This document shows positions 8,921 through 16,882 of a DNA stretch of 64,000 nucleotides, piece by piece. The stretch is taken from the NCBI GenBank assembly GCA_002748425.1, contig PDSJ01000028.1, positions 16,495 through 80,494 on the forward strand, read 5' to 3'. The stretch is from a candidate division KSB3 bacterium (lineage in GTDB: Bacteria > Moduliflexota > Moduliflexia > Moduliflexales > Moduliflexaceae). The translations under genes were made by a program, and so were the position numbers. A model generated the notes under the pieces. The model made no database searches, was not told the DNA's origin, and saw only the letters and a program-made list of their open reading frames with translations. Each line of letters starts with the position of its first letter. Positions within the stretch are counted from its first letter, which is position 1.

Positions 8921-9940
8921 TCAGACAGCCTTAGTCTTTCGGCCCTTAGCTCTCGGCTTTTCAAGGACTCCATCATCGAGTTTCATGCCGAGCGCAAGCC
9001 CCATATCAGACAGAGTCACCTTAATTTCATTCAGGGATTTTTTTCCAAAGTTTCTGGTTTTTAACAGTTCTGCTTCTGTTTTTTGAACCAGTTCGGCAAC
9101 ACTGCGAATGTTCGCATTCTTCAGACAATTGCTCGAACGGACGGAGAGTTCAAGATCGTCGACATTCATGGCGAGGAATTCATTTCGTTTCTCTTCCTCT
9201 TCATCGACCTTCGCTTCAACATCTTCAAACTCTTCACGAAAATGGGTGAAGACCATCACCTGATCTTTAAAAATTTTTGCAGCATGCGCTACGGCATCTG
9301 GAGGCGTGACGCTTCCGTTGGTCCAGACTTCCATGACAAGCTTCCCAGGGGAAAGAGGATCGCCCGGCTCAAGCGTAAGCACCTTAAAAGCAACTTGTTT
9401 CACTGGATTAAAATCCGAGTCAATCGTCAGGATTCCAATGGCCTGCTCTTCAGTTTTATGCTCATCACTGATCGTATAACCCCGCCCGGCCTCCACCTCC
9501 ATTTCCATATCCAGACGCCCCTGGCGGTCGAGATACGCGATGTGCATATCTTTATTCAGCACGTCAACATCAGCATCAGTCTGAATATCACCCGCAGTAA
9601 TTTCCCGCATTTCCTGAAACGGATTCGTGACGTGCAGGCTCATACGCTTCGGAGTTTCACTTGACATTTTGATCGCCAGTTTTTTCATGTTTAAGAACAG
9701 CCTGGTAACATCTTCTTGTACCCCGGGAATAGTCGAATATTCATGCAGGACGCCTTCGATTCGGACTCGCGTAATGGCCGCTCCCTTCAAGGACGATAAC
9801 AACGAACGCCGCAGACCATTCCCGACGACTTTTGCTAAACTCCGCTCAAAAGGGCTGTATGAAAATTTTCCGTAGGTCTCTGACAGGGTCTGTTCATCCC
9901 ACGTGACCTGCTCTGGTATATTAAATCCTTCCCATTGCAT
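8921..9940 (-). CDS. rpoA: DNA-directed RNA polymerase subunit alpha
   Basis: Scaffold subunit of RNA polymerase, 339 residues. The N-terminal dimerisation domain shows FSYSPFERSLAKVVGNGLRR-type and GAAITRVRIEGVLHEYSTIPGV blocks. The C-terminal domain that contacts promoters and activators is complete (DLELSVRSSNCLKNANI, then LLKTRNFGKKSLNEIK). GGAGG stands ten bases before the ATG. In most bacteria rpoA sits between rpsD and rplQ in a ribosomal operon. Here no ribosomal gene is adjacent on either side: purA is divergent and a DUF502 gene follows. It therefore has its own promoter and leader region. Confidence 0.98.
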   Translation of the reverse strand: MQWEGFNIPEQVTWDEQTLSETYGKFSYSPFERSLAKVVGNGLRRSLLSSLKGAAITRVRIEGVLHEYSTIPGVQEDVTRLFLNMKKLAIKMSSETPKRMSLHVTNPFQEMREITAGDIQTDADVDVLNKDMHIAYLDRQGRLDMEMEVEAGRGYTISDEHKTEEQAIGILTIDSDFNPVKQVAFKVLTLEPGDPLSPGKLVMEVWTNGSVTPPDAVAHAAKIFKDQVMVFTHFREEFEDVEAKVDEEEEKRNEFLAMNVDDLELSVRSSNCLKNANIRSVAELVQKTEAELLKTRNFGKKSLNEIKVTLSDMGLALGMKLDDGVLEKPRAKGRKTKAV

Positions 9941-10024
9941 AAAACGCTTTCCTCCGTTGCTTTAACACTAGAACACAACTGTGAATTCTTTGTAATATTT
10001 TTTTTCGTGCCGACATAGAGACCT

Positions 10025-10063
10025 AATAAAAAGACCGATCGCGACATTCTGCAGCAATCGGCC
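10025..10063 (-). terminator. Terminator-like hairpin in the rpoA leader
   Basis: Read on the minus strand, GGCCGAT pairs with ATCGGTC across a 17-base loop and is followed by TTTTTATT. It lies about 85 bases upstream of the rpoA start, so it could attenuate transcription rather than end another gene. The stem is only 7 bp with one G-U pair. Confidence 0.45.
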
Positions 10064-10163
10064 CTCACACTCTCAACATCAGGATGTAGAAAGAGATCAG
10101 TCATATTAATACAATAACAATAAAGACAATGCTCTGCCTTGTACAAGCTGAAATTACGAAGAC

Positions 10164-10192
10164 GGTATTTCGCGGCGGTGAAAAAATGTCAA
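10164..10192 (-). promoter_or_regulatory. Candidate rpoA promoter
   Basis: TTGACA on the minus strand at 10192-10187, with a weak AAATAC-like -10 after 16 bp. A transcript from here would have a leader of about 230 bases containing the hairpin at 10025-10063. Confidence 0.45.
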
Positions 10193-10249
10193 GAGCTTTC
10201 AACTAATTCTTACTGAATTCTCTCAAAACTCACTCTGGTCTGTTTTTGC

Positions 10250-10277
10250 TTGACAAGGCTCGCAGGCATTTTAAAGT
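10250..10277 (+). promoter_or_regulatory. Candidate purA promoter
   Basis: TTGACA at 10250-10255 and TAAAGT at 10272-10277 are separated by 16 bp. It is back to back with the rpoA promoter, whose -35 is only about 60 bp away. Confidence 0.6.
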
Positions 10278-10416
10278 CTTTCCGTTCGTCACATGACAGT
10301 ATTGTTCAACGACAGTTGATATCGTCAAAAAGAGCCTTGACCGCAAAACACGATCTGGACTTAGAGCTGCCTGGAATTATCAGACGCTTTTAACTTCAGC
10401 TCGCTTTATCCTAAAC

Positions 10417-11706
10417 ATGGCGAATCTTATTGCGCTTGGATTACAGTGGGGAGATGAAGGAAAGGGAAAAATAGTAGACATGTTGTCGGAGCGTTTCGAC
10501 GTTATCTGCAGATATCAGGGCGGACATAACGCCGGCCATACAGTCAGAATCGGAGATAACACATTTGTGCTGCATCTGATTCCTTCCGGGATACTGCACA
10601 AGGGGAAACACTGTGTCATCGGCAACGGCGTCGTGGTCGACCCTGAAGCGCTGTTCCGGGAGATTGATGCCTTGCGGGACCAGGGCATCTCCGATATTGA
10701 AGGACGTCTGTTTGTCAGCGCGCGCGCTCATGTTATCATGCCTTATCACCTCCTCCTGGATCGTGCACATGAGACGGCTCTGGGAGAAGACAAGATCGGC
10801 ACCACTGGACGTGGCATTGGTCCGGCGTATGAGCAAAAGAGCGCGCGTTCCGGGCTGCTGGTCTCAGATTTACTGCATGAATCCACGTTCTTCAGGAAGC
10901 TGCAGATGCAGCTGGATAAGGTGAAAAACTGTCTTGGAAACGATGCCCAGGACTTCTCCTGCGATGCCTTGTGTGAGGCCTGTTTGACATTTGCTAAGCG
11001 CCTGAAACCGTATGTGGTCGATTGTTCGCTCTTTCTGGCTCAGGCCCTGAAAAACGGCAAGGATATTCTTTATGAAGGCGCTCAGGGCGTTATGCTGGAC
11101 ATCGATCATGGCAGCTATCCCTACGTAAGCTCCTCCAGCGCCTGTGCCGGCGGGGCCTGCACGGGACTGGGCGTCGGCCCGACCACCATCGATGCTGTGT
11201 TAGGTGTGATCAAGGCCTATACCACTCGTGTCGGTGAAGGACCGTTCCCCACTGAACTGTTCGACCAGAATGGCAAAGAGCTGCAAGAGTACGGCGGCGA
11301 ATTTGGCGCAACGACCGGGCGGCCCCGGCGATGCGGCTGGTTCGATGCCTTGATCGGGCGTTATGCCGTCAGGGTGAACGGCGTCAGCTCGCTGGCAGTT
11401 ATGAAGCTGGACGTACTGGATCGTTTTCCTGTGGTGAAAATCTGTACGGGCTACCGCTATAATGGAGAACACCTGACGGAATTGCCAATGCAGCCGGAAG
11501 CCCTGCAGGACTGCGAGCCGATTTATGAGACTCATGAAGGCTGGCAGCAGAGCACCGCCGGCATCACTGACTACGATGAACTCCCGAAAAACGCCCGGTG
11601 CTATCTCGATCGTCTCGCTGAACTGCTGGAGACGGAAATTGCTGTCGTCTCAACCGGTCCCAGACGTTCGGAAACCATTATAAAGGCTCAGGAAATGTTC
11701 TTATAA
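10417..11706 (+). CDS. purA: Adenylosuccinate synthetase
   Basis: GTP-dependent ligation of aspartate to IMP, the first committed step to AMP. The 429 residues show the P-loop QWGDEGKGKIVD with catalytic Asp, GGHNAGHTV with the catalytic His, the IMP-binding TTGRGIGPAYE, EGAQGVMLDIDHG and TTTGRPRRCGW-type blocks. Length is normal for bacteria. No Shine-Dalgarno is visible before the ATG at 10417, yet the MANLIALGLQWGDEGKGK start matches the family, so the start is kept. It stands alone and faces the convergent phosphatase gene at its 3' end. Confidence 0.97.
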   Translation: MANLIALGLQWGDEGKGKIVDMLSERFDVICRYQGGHNAGHTVRIGDNTFVLHLIPSGILHKGKHCVIGNGVVVDPEALFREIDALRDQGISDIEGRLFVSARAHVIMPYHLLLDRAHETALGEDKIGTTGRGIGPAYEQKSARSGLLVSDLLHESTFFRKLQMQLDKVKNCLGNDAQDFSCDALCEACLTFAKRLKPYVVDCSLFLAQALKNGKDILYEGAQGVMLDIDHGSYPYVSSSSACAGGACTGLGVGPTTIDAVLGVIKAYTTRVGEGPFPTELFDQNGKELQEYGGEFGATTGRPRRCGWFDALIGRYAVRVNGVSSLAVMKLDVLDRFPVVKICTGYRYNGEHLTELPMQPEALQDCEPIYETHEGWQQSTAGITDYDELPKNARCYLDRLAELLETEIAVVSTGPRRSETIIKAQEMFL

Positions 11707-11755
11707 CTGTTTTATTCCCGTCGAGCCATACATACGTTGTCACCGTGCAACGTCG

Positions 11756-13966
11756 CTATGCTAAGCTGTCTGGAGTTGCGCCGCGCTGAATCGCCATCAT
11801 GGCAATATCGTCATATTGAGCGGCATCAGCGGTATGGCCGTGAAGCTGCTCTTCGACAAAATCGAGGAGGCTCCCGGCGCTTTGGACCTCGGCGTTGTCC
11901 ATGATACTCCAGAGGCGTTCTCTGGTGAACAGGCGTCTGTGGGAATCACGGGCTTCAGTAACGCCGTCGGTAAACGCGAATAACAGCTCTCCCGCCTGTA
12001 TTTCGATATGTTCTACGGAAAAACGGCTGTCGGCAAAGGCCCCAATCACAGGAGCAGTCGTGTTAAGGTGGCGTTTAATGCCCTCGGCGTTGAGAAGGAG
12101 CGGCGCAGGATGCCCGCTGTTGACATAATCGAAATGGCCGGTCTCCGGATCCAGCACCCCGATAAAGAGTGTCGCGAACATGTTCGTCTGGTAATGATTC
12201 TGCACAAGGTAGTTGTTGACTGTCTCAACCGCACTTTTCAAGGTAGTTTGACCGTCAATACCGTATTCTGCAAATGCGCGGATCAGTGTGCGGATCAAGA
12301 CCATGAACAGGGCAGCTCCCACGCCTTTGTCGCAGACATCGGCGATCGCGCAGCAGATTTTAGGCTGCTGCGCGAGGCGGAAGACATCGTAAAAATCTCC
12401 TGATACGGCGCGCGCCGGATGAAGGCGCACGGCAATGTCCCAGCCTGGAAGTTTCGGAAGACTTTCAGGCAGAAAACTGCTCTGAATCCGTCGCCCGATT
12501 TTAAGCTCATCTTCATAACGGAGCAACTCTTTCTGCTGCTCCAGGAGCAGTTGATTGCTCAGAACCAGTCCCACAAGCAGAGCCAGGGCTTCCGCAGCCT
12601 GCTGCATATACTCGTTAAACACGACAAGTTCCTGAGTCTGAGCCTCTTTCGGATTGATCAGTTGTAACACGCCAAAGACCTCACCATCATGATCTTTCAG
12701 CGGGATGGTCAGACTGGCAGTCGAACGATACTTGTAGTGGCGGTCAAAGGCTTTGGTTCCGGAAAAATCGAAGCTTTTGACGTTGTAGACATCGGCAATG
12801 TTAATCGAGATTCCCAGCAAAGCGCTTGAGGTGGCGACATGGTGATGATTGGGTGTTCCATTGTCATCGTGTAAGCGCAGTGGAGGCGGAAGGAATTTTC
12901 CGCCGTCGCGATTGTTGATCGTTATGCCCAGTGCATCGTTGAGCATGATTGCACAACGCAGCTCATCTCCCTCGCGCAAATATAATGTGCCTCCATCCGC
13001 ATGACAGAGTGCCTTTGTTTCCCGCAAAATTTTTTCCAGCAAACGGTCGAAGCTGCGGATTTTCGAGAGCGACATGCCGACCGGCAGGATGATCTGCGTG
13101 AGATCATTGGCCAATTTCTGCGCATTGCTGTATTCTACCTTATGTTGAACCAGGCGTTGTTCGATCCGAGCGTTGTAAAGAGTCAACGCAATTTTTCTCA
13201 GAAAAAGCTTTGGATGAAAAGGTTCATAAAGCAGCAGGTCTTCGACACCGTCTTCTAAACAGGATTCCAGCTCTGCCAATTCATCGATTTTTGCCGGCAT
13301 CAGTACCGGTGTCGTGAAAGGAGCATATTGGGTCTGAAGGTGTTTCAGACACTCACGATGTTCTGACTGAAGGAGGACAAGATCGATGTGTCCGGCCCCG
13401 AAACGCGAGACTGCCTGGCGGCTGCTTTGTACAATAATAGTGGTATACCCGGCGTGCTTCAGGCTTTTGACGAGCTGATCTCCGAAGGATGACACGCTCC
13501 CCACGAGAAGGATTTGGGCCGGCTTCGGAGTGGATTCGGAGGAAGATCCGGATTTCATCACCAGGGTAGTGCAATTCCATGTCCCCCGACGCTCGTAGAA
13601 AAATTCATCAACATGACGCTGTACGAGATAAATTCCCAGCCCGCCGGCGCTGCGTTGCTCCAGCGGCGTCTCGAAACTTTCGGGGGCTGATGCCTTGGCG
13701 GGATCATAAGGGCAGCCCTGGTCTTCAAGAATGATTCTGATTTCTCTTTCATCCAGTTCTGAGACAATACGCAGGGTTTCCTCTCCGCGAGCACCAGCAC
13801 AGCCATGCTCGATGGCATTGGTTGCAATTTCGTCCACCCCCAGACGAAGATGGTAGCTGCGTCGTTCGTCCAGACCAGCAACGCAGGTAGCCGCCTTCAC
13901 GAAGTCCCTGATCTGTTTCAAAGAATTCAGGCTTGCCGGTACAGTTAAGCTTTTTGTATGCTGCAT
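11756..13966 (-). CDS. SpoIIE-type phosphatase with RsbW-like kinase, degenerate receiver and GAF domains
   Basis: A 736-residue multidomain regulator. Residues about 1-135 resemble an anti-sigma-factor histidine-kinase-like ATPase (DEIATNAIEHG, LEDQGCPYDPA, GGLGIYLVQRHVDEF). About 150-265 has receiver topology, but the phosphoacceptor position is Gln (DLVLLQSEH) and the LxKPF lysine is replaced (LLLYEPF), so phosphorylation is unlikely. A GAF domain follows (GGTLYLREGDELRC to VFGVLQLINP). The C-terminal PP2C-like SpoIIE domain is intact (RAVSGDFYD, ADVCDKGVGAALFM, NSGHPAPLL, FTDGVTEARD). The start at 13966 has GAGGTGA; an ATG 87 bp upstream lacks one. Probably dephosphorylates the STAS protein encoded upstream beyond glgX. 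Confidence 0.88.
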   Translation of the reverse strand: MQHTKSLTVPASLNSLKQIRDFVKAATCVAGLDERRSYHLRLGVDEIATNAIEHGCAGARGEETLRIVSELDEREIRIILEDQGCPYDPAKASAPESFETPLEQRSAGGLGIYLVQRHVDEFFYERRGTWNCTTLVMKSGSSSESTPKPAQILLVGSVSSFGDQLVKSLKHAGYTTIIVQSSRQAVSRFGAGHIDLVLLQSEHRECLKHLQTQYAPFTTPVLMPAKIDELAELESCLEDGVEDLLLYEPFHPKLFLRKIALTLYNARIEQRLVQHKVEYSNAQKLANDLTQIILPVGMSLSKIRSFDRLLEKILRETKALCHADGGTLYLREGDELRCAIMLNDALGITINNRDGGKFLPPPLRLHDDNGTPNHHHVATSSALLGISINIADVYNVKSFDFSGTKAFDRHYKYRSTASLTIPLKDHDGEVFGVLQLINPKEAQTQELVVFNEYMQQAAEALALLVGLVLSNQLLLEQQKELLRYEDELKIGRRIQSSFLPESLPKLPGWDIAVRLHPARAVSGDFYDVFRLAQQPKICCAIADVCDKGVGAALFMVLIRTLIRAFAEYGIDGQTTLKSAVETVNNYLVQNHYQTNMFATLFIGVLDPETGHFDYVNSGHPAPLLLNAEGIKRHLNTTAPVIGAFADSRFSVEHIEIQAGELLFAFTDGVTEARDSHRRLFTRERLWSIMDNAEVQSAGSLLDFVEEQLHGHTADAAQYDDIAMMAIQRGATPDSLA

Positions 13967-14078
13967 GCTCACCTCACGTTGGTCGCATTGGAGAACGGCT
14001 GTAAAGACGGTGTTCTCTCCTTGTCCTGCAAGAGAAGAGAGAGGGGGATTCATTGTGCTCTGCTGGGAAGAAAAAACG

Positions 14079-16256
14079 CTATCTCCCCACGAGGACTGCC
14101 ACCGATCGGTTGCTCATCAGAAAACGCTGTTGATCGGAGAGCCGCAACTCTGAGCCGGGTTCCCGAACATCTTCAGGACTCGGCATGGCGGTGTTGAGAA
14201 AACAGTGCCAGGCCATACCCTTGGGCAAGATTGGCAGCTCGAAATCATGATCTTCCCAGTGCATATTCATCATCACATACGAATAATCGTCGTGCTCGCT
14301 GCCGTTTTTGGCATGTTTACCACAGAGGAGAAAAGCCAGGCTGTGGCTTTCATATGACCAGTCAGGCTGCCAGGGACGGACGCCGTGCCAGCTGATGTCG
14401 GGATAGCCGCTGTCGACATAGTCTTCATTGCGGAAATGCCGACGATTCCGAAGAGCCGGGTGACTCTTCCGAAACGCCAGGCAGTATTTAACAAAGCGGA
14501 ACAGATCGGCATTCTGCTCCAGCAAGGCCCAGTTCATCCAGTTCAGTGCGTTATCATGGCAGTAGGAGTTGTTGTTTCCCTGCTTGCTGTGGCCGGTTTC
14601 ATCGCCCATCAAAAGCATCGGAACGCCCTGGCTGCAAAGGAGGATGGCGATTGCATTTTTCATCTGACGCCGTCGCAAAGTGAGTATGTCCGGATCCGCG
14701 GTTGCTCCTTCGACCCCGCAATTCCAGCTGTAATTAGCATTAGCGCCGTCCTGATTCTGCTCGCCGTTGGCTTCATTGTGCTTCTCGTTATAGGCGACCA
14801 GGTCCGCCAGCGTGAAACCGTCGTGGCAGGTGATGAAATTGATTGAAGCCGAGGCTCCGCGGCCAGCGTATAAGTCCGGTGATCCGGTCACTCTTTGCAC
14901 CATCTTGCCGATCTGGCCTGGGTCGCCTCGCAGAAAGCGCCGAACCGTATCACGATATTTTCCGTTCCATTCGGCCCAGCGATTGTAAGCCGGAAAGCTG
15001 CCGACCTGATACAATCCACCGGCATCCCAGGCTTCGGCAATCAATTTGCATTTTGCCAGAACCGGGTCGTGAGCGAGCGATTCCAGTAAAGGAGGATTCG
15101 CGAGAGGTTCCCCGGCCTGATCCCGTCCGAGAATCGATGCCAGGTCAAAGCGGAAACCGTCTATATGATATTCCGCTGCCCAGTAGCGCAGGCTGTCTAA
15201 AAGCATATTGCGCACGACCGGATGATTACAGTTCAAGGTGTTGCCGGTGCCGCTGTAATTTTCATAACGGCCCTGGGGCGTTAGCATATAATAGGTGGAA
15301 TTATCGATGCCCCGAAACGAGATGGTCGGTCCGTTTTCGTTTCCTTCGCCGGTATGATTGAACACGACATCCAGTAAGACCTCGATGCCGTTTTTGTGCA
15401 GGGCCTTGATGACATTTTTCAGTTCATCCGCGACCATTGTGCCGTCTTTCATCTTTCCGGTTGCAGCATAACCGGCCTTGGGGGCAAAAAATCCAATCGT
15501 ACTGTAGCCCCAGTAATTCAACAGTGATGTTTCTCGATCCGGACTGTTAAAAAATATTTCCAGTTCGTCAAATTCAAAAATCGGCATCAGTTCGACGCAA
15601 TTGATCCCGAGTTCCTGTAAGTAGGGGATTTTTTCATGAATCGCTGCATAGGTCCCGGGATATTTGACGCCGGACGATGGATCTTGTGTAAAGCCTCTGA
15701 CATGCATCTCGTAGATCACGAGATCCTCGATGGGAATTTCCAGCGGGCGATCGGACTCCCAGTCGAAATCATCATGGACGAGGCGCGCACGATGAGGATA
15801 GATGTCATCCAAATCAGGAATCTGACCCCAGACTTCCCGTCCTCCGATTGCCTTGGCGTAGGGGTCCATGAGAATTATCGCCGGATCGAATTTATACATT
15901 TCAGACGGCTGCTGGTCGAAGTTCGGGCCAAGACCATCCATGCGAAAGCCGTATTCAATGTTCTCATAATCCAGCTCGAAGACAGTCATGGTAAACACGT
16001 TACCAATGCGTAAATCCAAGCGGGGGCTTTCTTCTGAGCCGATTTTTTGAAACAGGCCGCGATACGGAATTTCCACGAAAGGTTGTGGTTCGCCTTTTTC
16101 AAACAAGACCAGTGTACAATCGACGGCGTGTTGTGAAAAAATTGAAAAATTTACCCCCCCGGGCACAAGAGATGCACCAAAGGGATAAGGGCGACCGAGA
16201 CGAATGGCAAAACCCTTATAAGAATGTGTCGGGTAGACATCGATCCGTTCAATCAT
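14079..16256 (-). CDS. glgX: Glycogen debranching enzyme (GlgX/isoamylase family, GH13)
   Basis: Cleaves alpha-1,6 branches of glycogen or limit dextrin. 725 residues: an N-terminal beta-sandwich (PFGASLVPGGVNFSIFSQHA), the GH13 barrel with YEMHVRGFT, DVVFNHTGEGNE, nucleophile Asp in GFRFDLAS, acid Glu in LIAEAWDAGG, and the HDG block ITCHDGFTLADLVAYNEKHN, then a C-terminal beta domain. The ATG at 16256 overlaps the STAS gene stop (ATGA), so translation is coupled. No glgA, glgB or glgP is nearby. Its place between an anti-sigma antagonist and a SpoIIE phosphatase suggests that glycogen breakdown is tied to a stress-type partner switch. Confidence 0.95.
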   Translation of the reverse strand: MIERIDVYPTHSYKGFAIRLGRPYPFGASLVPGGVNFSIFSQHAVDCTLVLFEKGEPQPFVEIPYRGLFQKIGSEESPRLDLRIGNVFTMTVFELDYENIEYGFRMDGLGPNFDQQPSEMYKFDPAIILMDPYAKAIGGREVWGQIPDLDDIYPHRARLVHDDFDWESDRPLEIPIEDLVIYEMHVRGFTQDPSSGVKYPGTYAAIHEKIPYLQELGINCVELMPIFEFDELEIFFNSPDRETSLLNYWGYSTIGFFAPKAGYAATGKMKDGTMVADELKNVIKALHKNGIEVLLDVVFNHTGEGNENGPTISFRGIDNSTYYMLTPQGRYENYSGTGNTLNCNHPVVRNMLLDSLRYWAAEYHIDGFRFDLASILGRDQAGEPLANPPLLESLAHDPVLAKCKLIAEAWDAGGLYQVGSFPAYNRWAEWNGKYRDTVRRFLRGDPGQIGKMVQRVTGSPDLYAGRGASASINFITCHDGFTLADLVAYNEKHNEANGEQNQDGANANYSWNCGVEGATADPDILTLRRRQMKNAIAILLCSQGVPMLLMGDETGHSKQGNNNSYCHDNALNWMNWALLEQNADLFRFVKYCLAFRKSHPALRNRRHFRNEDYVDSGYPDISWHGVRPWQPDWSYESHSLAFLLCGKHAKNGSEHDDYSYVMMNMHWEDHDFELPILPKGMAWHCFLNTAMPSPEDVREPGSELRLSDQQRFLMSNRSVAVLVGR

Positions 16257-16630
16257 GGGCCCTCCTCAAGAAGAGCCAGGCCCTCTTCGATAGTGTCGCA
16301 CACGCGAAAGTATTCCAGAAAACCAGTTACAGACATAATATCTTTAATGTCTTCGGATAAGCCCACGAGCGCGATTTGTCCCGATTTTTTCCGGACCTGA
16401 CGATAAAGCAGCAGAAGCATGCGTAAACCGGCGCTTGACATATATTCTACCTCATGCATGTTGACTAAAATTTTCGAGGCCGTCTCCACATCAGGAAAAA
16501 TTCGCTCCTGGATTTCTCCGGCAGTCTTTCCGTCGATATCGCCTGCTAATTCGATGAGCGACACATGATGATCAGTACTGATATGGCATGTCATAAATGT
16601 CGAAGAGTGTGAAAAAGCCGGTGTTGACAT
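16253..16630 (-). CDS. STAS-domain anti-sigma factor antagonist
   Basis: 125 residues from the ATG at 16630, which has GGAG nine bases upstream; a longer in-frame start at 16657 has none. The SpoIIAA/RsbV-like STAS fold is clear: VSLIELAGDIDGKTAG, then KILVNMHEVEYMSSAGLRMLL, which holds the serine normally phosphorylated by the cognate kinase, and IALVGLSEDIKDIM. In partner switching this protein binds the RsbW-like kinase when unphosphorylated. Kinase and phosphatase modules are probably both supplied by the downstream fusion protein at 11756-13966. First gene of the three-gene minus-strand unit. Confidence 0.9.
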   Translation of the reverse strand: MSTPAFSHSSTFMTCHISTDHHVSLIELAGDIDGKTAGEIQERIFPDVETASKILVNMHEVEYMSSAGLRMLLLLYRQVRKKSGQIALVGLSEDIKDIMSVTGFLEYFRVCDTIEEGLALLEEGP

Positions 16631-16755
16631 CAGAGCATCTCCGGCGCTGCGCCACAACGTCTGTCAAAACCTGCTTTTGGCACCCTTGTTCCGTCTGTTC
16701 TTTGATTCTGCTCACTACTTTTGATCCTGTACATTCATAGAAAGGCGAGAAAGTA

Positions 16756-16790
16756 AAGCTTTTTTCTCCAGAATGCAGAGAAAAAAGCTT
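16756..16790. repeat. 13-bp perfect inverted repeat between divergent genes
   Basis: AAGCTTTTTTCTC at 16756-16768 and its exact complement at 16778-16790 flank nine bases. It lies upstream of both the STAS gene (minus) and the membrane protein gene (plus), so it is not at a gene end. An operator or a transcript leader hairpin fits better than a terminator. Confidence 0.7.
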
Positions 16791-16882
16791 GCATAAGTTT
16801 CAGGGCTTTTGTATAAATAGTCTGAATTGACTTGGAAGTCGTTGAATAAGTCACGTTCTATGTGCGTGTGTGAGGGAAAATT

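Noticed and set aside
16662..16667. TTGACA on the minus strand before the STAS gene
   Set aside because: No acceptable -10 at 15-19 bp; the downstream sequence is GC-rich.
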